64,000 bases of DNA, from NCBI GenBank assembly GCA_020628645.1, contig JAHDES010000006.1, positions 1 through 64,000 on the forward strand. Direction: 5' to 3'. Positions within the stretch are counted from its first letter, which is position 1. Every line of letters begins with the position of its first letter. A program made the translations under genes and the position numbers. Positions 27,796 through 37,990 of the stretch are shown piece by piece. Source of the stretch: Saprospiraceae bacterium. Lineage in GTDB: Bacteria; Bacteroidota; Bacteroidia; Chitinophagales; Saprospiraceae. The notes under the pieces were generated by a model. The model had not been told where the DNA came from, did no database searches, and saw nothing but the letters and a program-made list of their open reading frames with translations.

Positions 27796-30070
27796 TTTGT
27801 TCTTGGTAACTCATCGGAGTACCTCTAGGTCCCACAAAAGATACATTGCAAATGTACACTCCTGAGGGGTTAAGTTGCCCTGTATTATTCTTTGTGCCAT
27901 TCCACCCAATCTTGGGATCAGTAGAAGTGAAAATTTGTTCTCCCCAACGATTCCAAATTTCCATTCGATAATTCCGAATACCATCTAAATAGCCCACTCC
28001 TGTAAAAATATCATTGGTACCATCACCGTTTGGCGTAAAGGCATTGGGCATATAATAAGTTGTAGTGGGAACAATATCAATAAACTGGATCAAAGTATCC
28101 GCACAATTATTGGGATGTGTAACAATGAGTGTAACTTCTTGTAAACCTGTATCTCTAAACGTATATGAAGGATTTTGGGTATAGTTATCACGTTCGCCAT
28201 CAAAATCCCAGTACCATGAATTAATAAATTGAGAAGAATCTACGAAATTAACCGTTGCATTAAAATTAGTTAATTCTTTTGGCGTATAATCAAAATTAGC
28301 AATTGGTGCAGGAGAAATTGTAATCCAACTAGGATAAGAACGAGAAGTAGCACAACCCAGAGGCGATTCTATATCAATGGCAATATTATAGATGCCTGTT
28401 TCATCATAACGATGAGTAGGACTAATTAAATCACTAGTTTTACCATCCCCAAAATCCCAACGGATTGTATAATTTTCATCTATAGGTGTAGATAGGTTCT
28501 CAAAAATAATATTAGCAGGCGGACAACCCGTAAAAGAACTAGGTTCAATGATGATGAGCGGAGGAATAGGGAAATATTTTACCGTATCAATAATCTCTCC
28601 CTCGCAACCATTTAAATCTACAATATTCAATGTAACTGGATAATTACCCGGTTCATCAAATAAAATGGTTGGATTGGGTGTATCTGATGTTTGGTTTGTC
28701 CCAAATTCCCATTCATAGGTCTCAATATTGGCTCCACCTAGGATAGATTCATCTCTAAATGCCACAGAATCGACGAGACAAGTATCGTATACTGCATTAA
28801 ACTTTGCTTCAACGGGAGGGAAGATATTAATTTGAACATAACCTGTGTCGCCACATTCTGTTCCTGGATTTAAATACAAACGCCCTTCGTATTGCCCATA
28901 ACCTGGAAAAGGAACACTTAAATTCCAGTCATTATAGATTTGAGTCGTACCATTCACATCAAATTCCCAATAAAAATCATCAATAAATTCTTCTTGAAAA
29001 CTCTGGTTAAAAATATTGATAATACTATCCTCACATTGGTTTATGACAAATTGTTCATTATTAATGGATTCATCTGCTTGAACACTTGTTTGAATCAAAG
29101 GATCACAATTTTCTACATTAAATTGAAAATCTCGTTGCGTAGTACTTAAAAGAATACCGTTTCGATACTCACTCACACATACGCCTACAACAAATTGTCC
29201 TTGTATATTCGGTACACCAGAAATAATTCCCGTCACAGGATTAATGCTTACGGCGGGGTCGCCTGCAAGCGGTGCAAGTGCTGTATAGGTAGGGGTGAGA
29301 TAATCTACAGGATCAAAATAGGGTTCACAAGCAGGAGTAGGTATAAAGCCTTCACAACTTGTTGCAACACCGGGTACATTGGTCGTGCCTGCAAGTCCTC
29401 CACCTTTCAATGGCGCACAAAGTTCATATACCAGTTGATCTCCTTCTGTATCTGAAGCAGAATGATCAAATGATAAAGATTCATTAGCACAAATTATGAT
29501 CGGAGGAAATTCTTTAAAAATAGGTACATTATTACAAGTAGCTTGAGCAGTAGGCGTGATGACAGTAGTATAAGTAGAACCTGTATCCCCTGGATCTAAA
29601 ATATTATTGATAGAACCATTTCGACAACAGCGCTGATAAACGACATGATAATTTTGGTCAATAATAGGAAGATCAACTACTTGTAGATAGGTGCCAATTT
29701 CTACACATACATCATTAGGCGGAATCAAACAAGGTAATTCTGGAAAAGAAATTTCTTCTACATCATTAGACAAGGCTACTCTTATATAATTTAATGAATC
29801 ATTGACCTGAGGAGTTTCAGGATTAGGAAATCGTAGAATTTCGAAATCTCCTTCTTCTGTTTCTCTATAAATAGTAAGTGGAGCATTTAAACTAAACTGC
29901 CCTTGGCTTTGATTATTACAATTACGATAAATGAGCATTTTTATTTCATAACGCCCAGGTGCAATACAACGATAGGTGACTTCTCCACCTACAAGATGTG
30001 TAGCTAAGAGTTCAGAAGTAGCGCCTAGAAAAATAATACCTAATAAAAAGAGTAGTGTCCATTTTTTCAT
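27779..30070 (-). CDS. PKD-domain secreted protein with T9SS type B (CHU_C) sorting domain
   Basis: The protein is 763 aa from ATG 30070, which directly precedes the signal peptide (KKWTLLFLLGIIFLGATS); an upstream ATG at 30118 only adds a leader. After the signal comes the HLVGGEVTYRC module common in Bacteroidota surface proteins, then several PKD domains with WDFGDGKTS, PTHRYDETGIYNI and WEFGTNQTS cores. It ends in a gliding-motility-associated C-terminal domain (MPNAFTPNGDGTNDIF, MEIWNRWGEQIF, PSGVYICNVSF), the signal for T9SS export and surface anchoring. It is a tandem paralogue of the gene at 30282. The role is probably an adhesin or gliding surface component (inference). Confidence 0.9.
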   Translation of the reverse strand: MKKWTLLFLLGIIFLGATSELLATHLVGGEVTYRCIAPGRYEIKMLIYRNCNNQSQGQFSLNAPLTIYRETEEGDFEILRFPNPETPQVNDSLNYIRVALSNDVEEISFPELPCLIPPNDVCVEIGTYLQVVDLPIIDQNYHVVYQRCCRNGSINNILDPGDTGSTYTTVITPTAQATCNNVPIFKEFPPIIICANESLSFDHSASDTEGDQLVYELCAPLKGGGLAGTTNVPGVATSCEGFIPTPACEPYFDPVDYLTPTYTALAPLAGDPAVSINPVTGIISGVPNIQGQFVVGVCVSEYRNGILLSTTQRDFQFNVENCDPLIQTSVQADESINNEQFVINQCEDSIINIFNQSFQEEFIDDFYWEFDVNGTTQIYNDWNLSVPFPGYGQYEGRLYLNPGTECGDTGYVQINIFPPVEAKFNAVYDTCLVDSVAFRDESILGGANIETYEWEFGTNQTSDTPNPTILFDEPGNYPVTLNIVDLNGCEGEIIDTVKYFPIPPLIIIEPSSFTGCPPANIIFENLSTPIDENYTIRWDFGDGKTSDLISPTHRYDETGIYNIAIDIESPLGCATSRSYPSWITISPAPIANFDYTPKELTNFNATVNFVDSSQFINSWYWDFDGERDNYTQNPSYTFRDTGLQEVTLIVTHPNNCADTLIQFIDIVPTTTYYMPNAFTPNGDGTNDIFTGVGYLDGIRNYRMEIWNRWGEQIFTSTDPKIGWNGTKNNTGQLNPSGVYICNVSFVGPRGTPMSYQEQIMLIR

Positions 30071-30147
30071 ATACCATATAATTAAATACTGTGTAAACAA
30101 CGTAATTTGGTGTTTCAATGAGGCTATAACTCATTGTATTGTTTTTA

Positions 30148-30162
30148 AAAGTCAAAGACTTT
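30148..30162. terminator. Small hairpin between the PKD paralogues
   Basis: AAAGTC and GACTTT pair over an AAA loop. It lies in the 211-bp gap between the two minus-strand genes and could be a weak terminator or leader structure. There is no strong U-tract. Confidence 0.25.
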
Positions 30163-30281
30163 GAAGCCACCTTCGACCTTTAAAATGAATAGAAGTTTTG
30201 ATTACAGAGTATTAAAGTTGAGTACCGTTTAGAAGCAGTATTGGCTATGTGGCTTCAATCTATTACAAATTATTTGTATAA

Positions 30282-32537
30282 TCAACGGATTAAGGTAGCA
30301 AATCCTTTTAATGTCGTTGGTTGGCCACGAGGACCCACAAAACTAACTGTAACGACATACACGCCACTAGGGGAATCTCGTCCTACATTATTTTTGCGTC
30401 CATTCCAACCTTCATTAGGATCATTTGTTTGAAAAACGTTTTCTCCCCAGCGATTCCAAATATTCATGGTATAATTGGTCATCCCGACAAAAAAGCCAAC
30501 AGGATGAAAAATATCATTTTGTGAATCATTGTTTGGCGTAAAAGCATTGGGTAAGAAATATTTGATAATAGGTTCTACATCAACTCGCTGAATCATCGTG
30601 TCTTGACAGCCATTTTCATGTGTAACGATTTGAATAATCTCTTGATAGCCTGTGTCTGGAAAAGTATAAGTTGGGTTTTGATTGGTGGAAATGGCTTCTC
30701 CGCTAAAATCCCAATCCCATTTTACTGCAAGTTGAGACTCATCTGTAAAATCCACAGTTGGTTGAAGATTAGAAGGGCGATCTGGTATAAACGAAAAACC
30801 AGCAATAGGTGATTCTCGAACGGTGATCCAATTGGGATATTCATCGCCAATATAACAGCCGATAGGAGAAGTAATATCTACGGTTACAGTATAAATTCCA
30901 GGCTCTTCATAAATATGTGTTGGGCTAATTGCTGAACTAGTATTACCATCTCCCAAATCCCACAAAATGGTATAAGTGCTATCAATGGGGGAGGAGAGAT
31001 TATTGAAAAAGATATTAGCGGGTTCGCAGCCCAAAAACGTACTAGGTTCTACGATAACTTCGGCGGGGGCAGGCACCCAATAAATTTCATTAATTAACGT
31101 ATCCCGACAATTATTGGTATCTCTAACGATGAGAGCTATATCTTTTGTACCGGGGGTGGCGAATAAATGTTGAGGATTACGCTCAGGAGAACTATTTCCA
31201 TCCCCAAATTCCCATTGCCAATCTGTTAAAAATCCACTTCCAGAATACGATTGATCCGTAAAGCTAACTGGACCAGCAACACAAGTATCGTAGGAATATT
31301 CATAATCGGAAACAATTTCAGGGAAAACATTCACATAAATAGTTGCTGTATCCCCACAATCTAAACCGGGATTTAAAAATAATTGCCCCACATAAGTTCC
31401 TGTATCAGGAAAAACAAGTGGCGCATCCCAAGAATAAATGGTCTCTGTAGTACCATCTATATCAAATTCCCAGCGATGTTCTTTAATGAAATCTTGTATT
31501 CGACTTTCGTTCTCAATCACAGCTTCATCTGCCCCACAAACGATAACAACAAATTCCTTATCATCAATAATTTCATCTTCTTTTATATCTGCAAATACAG
31601 TAGGATCACAATCTTCTACATTAAACTGAAAATCCCGTTGTACGGTACTTAATAAAACACCATCTCGATATTCTCGTACACAAATACCCACTACAAATTG
31701 TCCCTGTATTTGAGGCATTCCTGTAATTTGTCCAGTAACAGGGTGAATGGAAACCACAGGGTCACCTGCTAAAGGAGAAAATGCGGTATACGTTGGGGTA
31801 AGATAAGCGACCTGTTCGTATGGAGGAGGTGCATCAGGATTAGGCGCTACTCCACCTAGGCTAGATCCAAGTCCTAAAGTAGCGGATGAAGAACCGAGAA
31901 CCCCTCCACCCAGAAGTGGAGAACAAAATTCATACACCAATTGATCGCCATCTTTATCAGTAGCGGAATGATCAAAGACAAAGGGTTTATTCGCACAAAT
32001 TATGATGGGAGGAAATTCATTAAATACAGGACTACTATTACAGAATTGTTGCGCTTCTGGTGTAAGTTCAACAAAATAAGTTGCTCCAGATCTACCGGGG
32101 TCAATTATATTAGTTATGAAATTATTTCTACAGCATCTTTGATAAGCAACTGTATAGGATTGACTTGATTTGGGAAGCGTCACCGTAAATCGGTAGATAC
32201 CTTCTTCTACGCAGACATCATCTGGTGGAATTAAACATGGATTGCTTAAATCTGGTGGAATATCTCTTACTTCATAGTTATTTAAGGAAATGATTTGATA
32301 CTGTGTATTTCCTTCAAAAATAGTGATAGTTGCAGCCTCAACACTTGCTCCGATTCCATCAAAAAGTGCCCCTCCTCCCAAGCAGTCTCGATAAATACGC
32401 ATCGTAAATTCGTACTCATCATTACCCAAGCATTCATAGGTGATTTCTCCTCCAACAATATGGGCTGCTTTTAATAGGCTACTAGGTAATCCTATAAAAA
32501 TTAATAAAGATGAAAGATACAGGCTAATTCTTCTCAT
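30282..32537 (-). CDS. PKD-domain secreted protein with T9SS type B (CHU_C) sorting domain, paralogue
   Basis: The 751-aa protein has the same plan as the gene at 27779: a signal peptide (ISLYLSSLLIFIGLPSSLLK), then AHIVGGEITYECLGNDEYEF, PKD domains (WEFGDGNSSPERNPQHLF, WDLGDGNTSS, WDWDFSGEAISTNQNPTY) and a CHU_C domain (LPNAFTPNNDSQNDIF, MNIWNRWGENVF, PSGVYVVTVSF) ending in TLIR. Long stretches match the paralogue, such as YQRCCRN and EFPPIIICAN. The CEF/KDGDQLVYEF segment is followed by a Gly/Ser-rich insert that is longer here. The tandem pair arose by duplication and has since diverged clearly. Exported by T9SS, surface-attached (family knowledge). Confidence 0.9.
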   Translation of the reverse strand: MRRISLYLSSLLIFIGLPSSLLKAAHIVGGEITYECLGNDEYEFTMRIYRDCLGGGALFDGIGASVEAATITIFEGNTQYQIISLNNYEVRDIPPDLSNPCLIPPDDVCVEEGIYRFTVTLPKSSQSYTVAYQRCCRNNFITNIIDPGRSGATYFVELTPEAQQFCNSSPVFNEFPPIIICANKPFVFDHSATDKDGDQLVYEFCSPLLGGGVLGSSSATLGLGSSLGGVAPNPDAPPPYEQVAYLTPTYTAFSPLAGDPVVSIHPVTGQITGMPQIQGQFVVGICVREYRDGVLLSTVQRDFQFNVEDCDPTVFADIKEDEIIDDKEFVVIVCGADEAVIENESRIQDFIKEHRWEFDIDGTTETIYSWDAPLVFPDTGTYVGQLFLNPGLDCGDTATIYVNVFPEIVSDYEYSYDTCVAGPVSFTDQSYSGSGFLTDWQWEFGDGNSSPERNPQHLFATPGTKDIALIVRDTNNCRDTLINEIYWVPAPAEVIVEPSTFLGCEPANIFFNNLSSPIDSTYTILWDLGDGNTSSAISPTHIYEEPGIYTVTVDITSPIGCYIGDEYPNWITVRESPIAGFSFIPDRPSNLQPTVDFTDESQLAVKWDWDFSGEAISTNQNPTYTFPDTGYQEIIQIVTHENGCQDTMIQRVDVEPIIKYFLPNAFTPNNDSQNDIFHPVGFFVGMTNYTMNIWNRWGENVFQTNDPNEGWNGRKNNVGRDSPSGVYVVTVSFVGPRGQPTTLKGFATLIR

Positions 32538-32792
32538 GTATTCAGATAAAATTGTAAGAAATAGTTTTCGTTTTTTATGCTAATTTGTTTTTTTTTAAAA
32601 CGCCCAATTTTTTTACTATTAAAACATTTAAAAATAATGTATTATTGCCACTTTTTAATTGGCTTCAATATTTTTTTAGACGTTTCTTTTACATCAATAT
32701 AACAAACTGACAAAAAAAAACGATATATATTCTAGAAATTGTTCCAATTCAATTTCAATATGCAGTAATTAAAGAACACCCACTACAAAAAT

Positions 32793-33362
32793 ATGTTGCA
32801 AATCGACAGTTTAACAGCAGTAATTGAGGTATTAGAAAAAGGAGGTATTATCCTTTTTCCAACGGATACTATTTGGGGTATAGGATGTGATGCTACCAAT
32901 GAAGATGCCATTCGTAAAATCTACGCACTCAAACAACGTGATCTTTCCAAACCTTTCATTCTCTTGGCAGAATCTATGCCAATGGTAAAACAATATGTTC
33001 AACATGTACATCCCAAAGTAGAAACACTTCTTCATTATCATACTCGCCCACTGACCATCATTTATGAGCAAGCTATTAATTTACCTGATATAGCTGTGGC
33101 TCAAGATAAATCTGTGGGGATTCGTATTCCTCAAGATGCCTTTTGTCAAGAGTTGATTAAAGCATTGGGCAAACCCATCGTAGCTACTTCTGCCAATATC
33201 AGTAATGAACCTTTTCCTAAGCGATTTGGTGAAATTAGTTCTGCCGTCATTCAAGGGGTAGATCATGTCGTACAACACCTCAAACGAGATCGAATTGAGG
33301 CTGAACCTTCTGTAATTGTACGTTTGAGTGCAAAAGGAGACTTGATCTTCTTGAGGGAATAA
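32793..33362 (+). CDS. L-threonylcarbamoyladenylate synthase (Sua5/YciO/YrdC family)
   Basis: The 189-aa protein is the usual length for the short TsaC-type enzyme. Motifs seen are ILFPTDTIWGIGCDA (nucleotide/threonine pocket), ALKQRDLSKPFILL (KxR..KP) and ATSANISNEPFP (SxN). The family makes threonylcarbamoyl-AMP from threonine, bicarbonate and ATP, the first step of t6A37 tRNA modification in the cytoplasm. The start at 32793 is the only ATG before the conserved region. There is no separate Sua5 C-terminal domain. It stands alone, with the GH36 gene 71 bp downstream. Confidence 0.9.
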   Translation: MLQIDSLTAVIEVLEKGGIILFPTDTIWGIGCDATNEDAIRKIYALKQRDLSKPFILLAESMPMVKQYVQHVHPKVETLLHYHTRPLTIIYEQAINLPDIAVAQDKSVGIRIPQDAFCQELIKALGKPIVATSANISNEPFPKRFGEISSAVIQGVDHVVQHLKRDRIEAEPSVIVRLSAKGDLIFLRE

Positions 33363-33433
33363 ATTTAAGTCTAAATCTATAAATAGTCTGCTTTATGTTT
33401 TGGCATTTTTAGCGTTTCAATTATCTTGAGCAA

Positions 33434-35176
33434 ATGTTTAAATGCCTCATTCGTTATAATAATCAAAGCCATACTGTAGTAGCTGGTAAAATGAAGTTCT
33501 TTGACGAACTCTATGTTGATTTTCAAGCTACCCCTGTAAAAAATGTAGCTGGTTTAAAAACAGGAACTCACTTTCAGATTACGATTCATCCCAAACAAGA
33601 TGTTACACTTGAAAAACTCTCCCTGTTTACCAAGCAAGTCTATAAAGGAAATGAATCTGTTTTTTGTAATGGATTTCAGTCTTGGTCAGAGAGTAGAGAG
33701 TATCAAGTTGATGAATATATTCCTCCGCTTTTATCCATTGCTCGCCCTTTGATGCAGCCTTATGGCGACTATCATATTGATGCTGTTCCACGTACAAATG
33801 GGCAACTCCACTCTTGGACGTACGGCTACATTCGCCAAGAAAAAGGCATTGCTTTTTTAGGTAGTTTGACTGAGAAATCTGCTTTCTCTATGATTGTTTA
33901 TGATACCCAAAAACAAGAACTGCAGTTACAGAAAGATATTGAAGGATTAGAATTAAAACATTCTTTCCCAGTGTTGGATGCTATTTATTTAGAAGGAGAG
34001 GAAAATGCGGTTTGGGATACGTATTTTGATTTAATGCCTGAAAAAAGACCCATAGCAGAGGCGGCAGTAGGTTGGACAAGTTGGTATCATTATTATACGG
34101 ATATTTCAGAAGAAATTATTCTCAAAAATTTAGATGCCTACAAAAAACACAATTTCCGTTATACTCGAAAAGTACCCGTTATTTTTCAAATAGATGATGG
34201 CTATCAAACGAGAGTAGGGGATTGGTTGAGTATTAAAGATTCCTTTCCCAATGGTTTACGATCTATCGCTAAAAAAATTCATGATAAAGGTTGTAAAGCT
34301 GGATTATGGTTGGCTCCTTTTATTGTCGAAAAAAAATCAGAATTGTATCGTCAACATCCAGATTGGGTACTCAAAGATGCGAATGGAAAACCCGTAAAAG
34401 CAGGTTACGCGCCCCATTGGAGTGGTCATTTTTACGCTTTAGATTTTTATAAAAAGAAAGTCCAAGATCATCTCACCACCGTATTTTTTACCGTATTAAA
34501 TAAATGGAATTTTGATATGGTGAAATTGGATTTTTTGTATGCCGTCTGTTTATATCCACCACCTGAAAAAACACGGGGGCAAGTAATGTGGGATGCCCTT
34601 CAGTTTTTACGACATATTATTGGTGATAAACTCATTTTGGGTTGTGGTGTTCCTTTAGGATCGTCATTTGGAGTGTTAGATTATGTTCGAATTGGGGCAG
34701 ATATTCATTTGAAATGGGAGCATCGTTTGTTAAAGTTTCTTCGTAATCGAGAACGCGTTTCTACAATGATCGCACTGCGCTCTGTATTAGGGCGATGGCA
34801 ATTGAATAAACGAGCATTTATTAATGATCCTGATGTGTTTATCTTACGAGATGCTAAAAATAAACTCACACCTACTCAACAGTATACGATCTTTTTAATT
34901 AATGTACTGCTAGGAGATTTGTTGTTTACCTCCGATTATTTAGAAGATTATTCAATAGAACAATTGAGTGAGTATCATAGTTTGTACAAATGGCGAAAAA
35001 GTGAGATTCAATCCGTTCAACAACATGATGAAGTTTATTCGATTCATTTTACCCATGATAAATGGAATTTTATAGCCCTTTGTAATTTAAGTGCAAAAAC
35101 TATTTCTCATCAACTAAATAAAAAAGCGATTGAATTAGAGCCTTATGAGAGTTTGGTTTTAAAAAAAATTAAATGA
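33434..35176 (+). CDS. GH36/GH27-type alpha-galactosidase-like glycoside hydrolase
   Basis: The 580-aa protein has a beta-rich N-terminal part (1-190), then a TIM-barrel with the family's markers: VGWTSWYHYY, IFQIDDGYQ, GLWLAPFIV, the nucleophile motif VKLDFLY (Asp366) and the acid/base region RIGADI (Asp423). Such enzymes remove alpha-galactosyl or related residues with retention. No signal peptide is seen, so it probably acts in the cytoplasm on imported oligosaccharides (inference). Its stop overlaps the start of the methyltransferase gene by 4 bp, so the two are co-translated. The substrate cannot be read from sequence. Confidence 0.85.
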   Translation: MFKCLIRYNNQSHTVVAGKMKFFDELYVDFQATPVKNVAGLKTGTHFQITIHPKQDVTLEKLSLFTKQVYKGNESVFCNGFQSWSESREYQVDEYIPPLLSIARPLMQPYGDYHIDAVPRTNGQLHSWTYGYIRQEKGIAFLGSLTEKSAFSMIVYDTQKQELQLQKDIEGLELKHSFPVLDAIYLEGEENAVWDTYFDLMPEKRPIAEAAVGWTSWYHYYTDISEEIILKNLDAYKKHNFRYTRKVPVIFQIDDGYQTRVGDWLSIKDSFPNGLRSIAKKIHDKGCKAGLWLAPFIVEKKSELYRQHPDWVLKDANGKPVKAGYAPHWSGHFYALDFYKKKVQDHLTTVFFTVLNKWNFDMVKLDFLYAVCLYPPPEKTRGQVMWDALQFLRHIIGDKLILGCGVPLGSSFGVLDYVRIGADIHLKWEHRLLKFLRNRERVSTMIALRSVLGRWQLNKRAFINDPDVFILRDAKNKLTPTQQYTIFLINVLLGDLLFTSDYLEDYSIEQLSEYHSLYKWRKSEIQSVQQHDEVYSIHFTHDKWNFIALCNLSAKTISHQLNKKAIELEPYESLVLKKIK

Positions 35177-35808
35177 ACCCCAATCAAGAAACCATTTCCA
35201 CTTGGAATAAAATAGCTCATTTGTACGAAGAAAAGTTCATGAATTTGGATTTGTATAATGATAGTTATGATCGGTTTTGTGCCTTGATTTCGAAAAAAGC
35301 GAGCATTCTTGAAGTAGGATGTGGACCAGGAAATATTTCCAACTATCTTTTAAATAAACAACCAACATTCAAGATAGAAGGGATTGATATTGCACCTAAT
35401 ATGATTGATTTGGCACAAAAAAATAATCCTACGGCCCAATTTCAGATAATGGATATTCGATCTATTCGTGATCTCAATAAAACCTACCAAGCGATTATAG
35501 CAGGTTTTTGTATTCCTTATTTAGCCATGAAGGAGGTACAGCAATTTATGGATCACTGTGCTAAATTATTAGTGAATAAGGGGATATTATACCTCAGTTT
35601 TGTAGAAGGAAATTATGGGAAATCTAAATTTCAAACAGGGAGCACAGGAGATCGTATTTTTTTCCATTATTATGAGACGGATTATTTATTGAAGCTATTG
35701 AACGACCAAAAATTCCATCTTATGGAACGATTGGAGTTGCCATATCAAAAGTCAGCTTCTGAAATAGAAACCCACATTATTTTAATTGCAAAAAAACTAG
35801 ATTTCTAA
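35173..35808 (+). CDS. Class I SAM-dependent methyltransferase
   Basis: The 211-aa protein has the SAM-binding glycine motif ILEVGCGPGNIS (about residues 40-51), an acidic residue at the end of strand 2 (IEGIDIAPNMI) and a post-motif AQFQIMDI. It is a single Rossmann domain of UbiE/Methyltransf_25 type. The substrate is unknown. Start overlaps the end of the glycosidase gene by 4 bp (ATGA), and the 3' end overlaps the convergent protease gene by 4 bp. Confidence 0.85.
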   Translation: MNPNQETISTWNKIAHLYEEKFMNLDLYNDSYDRFCALISKKASILEVGCGPGNISNYLLNKQPTFKIEGIDIAPNMIDLAQKNNPTAQFQIMDIRSIRDLNKTYQAIIAGFCIPYLAMKEVQQFMDHCAKLLVNKGILYLSFVEGNYGKSKFQTGSTGDRIFFHYYETDYLLKLLNDQKFHLMERLELPYQKSASEIETHIILIAKKLDF

Positions 35809-37469
35809 AAATCGTCTTCTTTAAGCATTTCTTGTTTTTCGACAAGTGGATTGGGGAGTGCTAAGGTTTTTAGAGCTTCCAAAACATCAGGGTCTTTTTG
35901 ATTTAAAACGGCATAAAACCCATTGTTATCAAACAAATGTTTGGCAAGACGAGCCTTTAGGTAATGCTTGAGGAGTGGCTCTATTTTAGATAGGTTCTTC
36001 TCATTAGGAGTGACTTCTTTATCTTTTGCATATTGGATAAAGGCAGCAAAAGTTGGTTCATCGACTTGAAAAGAAGTTAGAAAATCATCTAATTCCCATT
36101 CGGACCACTGATTTTCTTGATTTTGATAATGACGATAAATAAATTTTGGAACTAAAGGACTTAATTGTTTGAAAGTAGGATTCACTTCTAAAGAATCATA
36201 AGCGACAAAAACATCGGGTGTAATTCCTCCTCCTCCATACACTTTACGACCACTAGCTGTTTTGTAAACAAGTGAATCATCTCGTGGTATTTGGCTTTCA
36301 TCTGTTAATTCACCAGATTCATATCGAGCATAAAAGTCATCATCATACGCTTTTTTATCATCATAAGGGCGTTGAATAGATCGTCCAGAAGGCGTATAAT
36401 ATCGTGCAATCGTTAAACGCAGAGCAGAGCCATCTTTTAAGTCATATTGTTCTTGTACCAAGCCTTTTCCAAACGAACGTCTTCCAATAATGGGACCACG
36501 ATCCCAATCTTGAATAGCACCCGCTACAATTTCACTTGCAGAAGCTGAGCCTTCGTCAATAAGGATAGCTACTTTATCTATATCAAAGAAGTTTTGCCCA
36601 GTTGTTTCGTATTCATTTCTGTGAACGGCTCGACCTTCTGTGTAAACAAGTAGTTTATCTTTTTCTGGAAAAAGTTGACTCAGTATTTTAGTAGCTTCCT
36701 GTAAGTAACCCCCTTGATTTTGGCGAACATCGATGATTAGATCTGTCATACCTTTTTCTACCAATTCTTCTACTCCTTTCATAAATTCAGCATAGGTATT
36801 GGCACTAAAGCGATTAATTTTAATATAGCCTGTTTCATCATTAAGCATTTGTGCAATATCAATACTGTTGACTGGGATTTCAGCACGTTTGATAGCAAAT
36901 ATTTGTGGTAGTTTTTCATTATTTCGGATGATGCCTACATTCACATCAGAATTTTCTTCACCTCTAAGCATTTTCATGATGGATCGGATTTCTGTTTCAT
37001 TACCAGCAACGATTGAGTCATTAATCGAAACAATACGATCATGTGGTAAAATGCCAGCTTGATCTGCAGGACCATCTTTTATGGGTTTTAAAACAATGAT
37101 AGTATCTTCCAAAATCATAAACTCTACCCCAATTCCCGTAAATCGTCCTTGTAATTGTTCATTAATTTCAGCGACTTGTTCAGCAGAAATATAATTGGAG
37201 TGAGGATCAAGTTCTTCTATAATAGAATTAATGGCTTCTTCAATGAGTTTGTCATTTTTTACTTCATCAACATAGCGAGCATCAATGTAACGGAGTAATT
37301 CTTCAATTCGTCCATTTCCTAATGTACCAGTATAATTTTCATTTTCAATAACTATTTTGGTTTGTGGAGGGTTAGGTTTTAGCTTTACACCAATCAGCAT
37401 ACCTGCTACCATCATGCAAGATAGTAAAAGAGGTAGCCACAATTGTATTTTTGAAGTTTCTTTAGTCAT
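35805..37469 (-). CDS. C-terminal processing peptidase, S41 family (CtpA-like)
   Basis: The 554-aa protein has an N-terminal membrane anchor or signal (LLLSCMMVAGMLIGV), an N-terminal helical part, and a PDZ domain (FTGIGVEFMI to DGPADQAGILPHDRI). The S41 core has GSASASEIVAGAIQD with Ser310 and RRSFGKGLVQEQY with Lys335, 25 residues apart as in the Ser/Lys dyad of this family. A C-terminal extension of about 130 residues carries no motif I know. It cleaves proteins near their C-termini in the periplasm (family knowledge). It is convergent with the methyltransferase. Confidence 0.92.
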   Translation of the reverse strand: MTKETSKIQLWLPLLLSCMMVAGMLIGVKLKPNPPQTKIVIENENYTGTLGNGRIEELLRYIDARYVDEVKNDKLIEEAINSIIEELDPHSNYISAEQVAEINEQLQGRFTGIGVEFMILEDTIIVLKPIKDGPADQAGILPHDRIVSINDSIVAGNETEIRSIMKMLRGEENSDVNVGIIRNNEKLPQIFAIKRAEIPVNSIDIAQMLNDETGYIKINRFSANTYAEFMKGVEELVEKGMTDLIIDVRQNQGGYLQEATKILSQLFPEKDKLLVYTEGRAVHRNEYETTGQNFFDIDKVAILIDEGSASASEIVAGAIQDWDRGPIIGRRSFGKGLVQEQYDLKDGSALRLTIARYYTPSGRSIQRPYDDKKAYDDDFYARYESGELTDESQIPRDDSLVYKTASGRKVYGGGGITPDVFVAYDSLEVNPTFKQLSPLVPKFIYRHYQNQENQWSEWELDDFLTSFQVDEPTFAAFIQYAKDKEVTPNEKNLSKIEPLLKHYLKARLAKHLFDNNGFYAVLNQKDPDVLEALKTLALPNPLVEKQEMLKEDDF

Positions 37470-37552
37470 GCTTAATTATCATCATTGAGCGATTAGATCG
37501 TTTTGAATAAACAGTCGTTTTAATGCTGTTTATTTTTGTTGTATACAATTTC

Positions 37553-37990
37553 TTATTTTCCCAGCCACTCTATTTCTTCTTCGAATAGCAGTTCATTTAG
37601 GTTATTTCCCTCGTTTTTTGCTCTGAACAACTCAACCTCTTTCCTAATTTGTGAACCTCCACCTATTCTTATAAGAATATCTATATAATCCACAAATGCT
37701 TGTGATTCGTCTCCAAAATTCTTCCAATAAATAATTTCTTTCTTTACAGGATATAATCCACAACTAACGGTTAATGCTTTCTTAGCTGAGAATCCAACTG
37801 TTTTCAATCCGATACTATCCGCAATATTATAAGCAATTTTAGGAATCCCAGAATTAGTATACCCACTAACAATTTCAATCTCCTTTTTATTAATATCAAC
37901 AATAACTTCCTGAAGTTTTGTTTTAAGGATGTCCTTCGCTTTTTCTTGGTCAAAATGTGGAGAGCTAAAGCCTACTATTCCTATTTTCAT
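37553..37990 (-). CDS. Small SLOG-like Rossmann protein
   Basis: The 145-aa protein opens with KIGIVGFSS, then EIVSGYTNSGIPKIAY, LKTVGFSAKKAL and a Gly-rich RIGGGSQIRKEV near the end. This order (start strand, SG..G loop, GGGxQxxxE) resembles SLOG-superfamily (LOG/DprA-like) nucleotide-binding proteins. The exact activity is not readable. A TACTTTTG box lies about 80 bp upstream (38069-38076), so it probably has its own promoter. Confidence 0.55.
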   Translation of the reverse strand: MKIGIVGFSSPHFDQEKAKDILKTKLQEVIVDINKKEIEIVSGYTNSGIPKIAYNIADSIGLKTVGFSAKKALTVSCGLYPVKKEIIYWKNFGDESQAFVDYIDILIRIGGGSQIRKEVELFRAKNEGNNLNELLFEEEIEWLGK

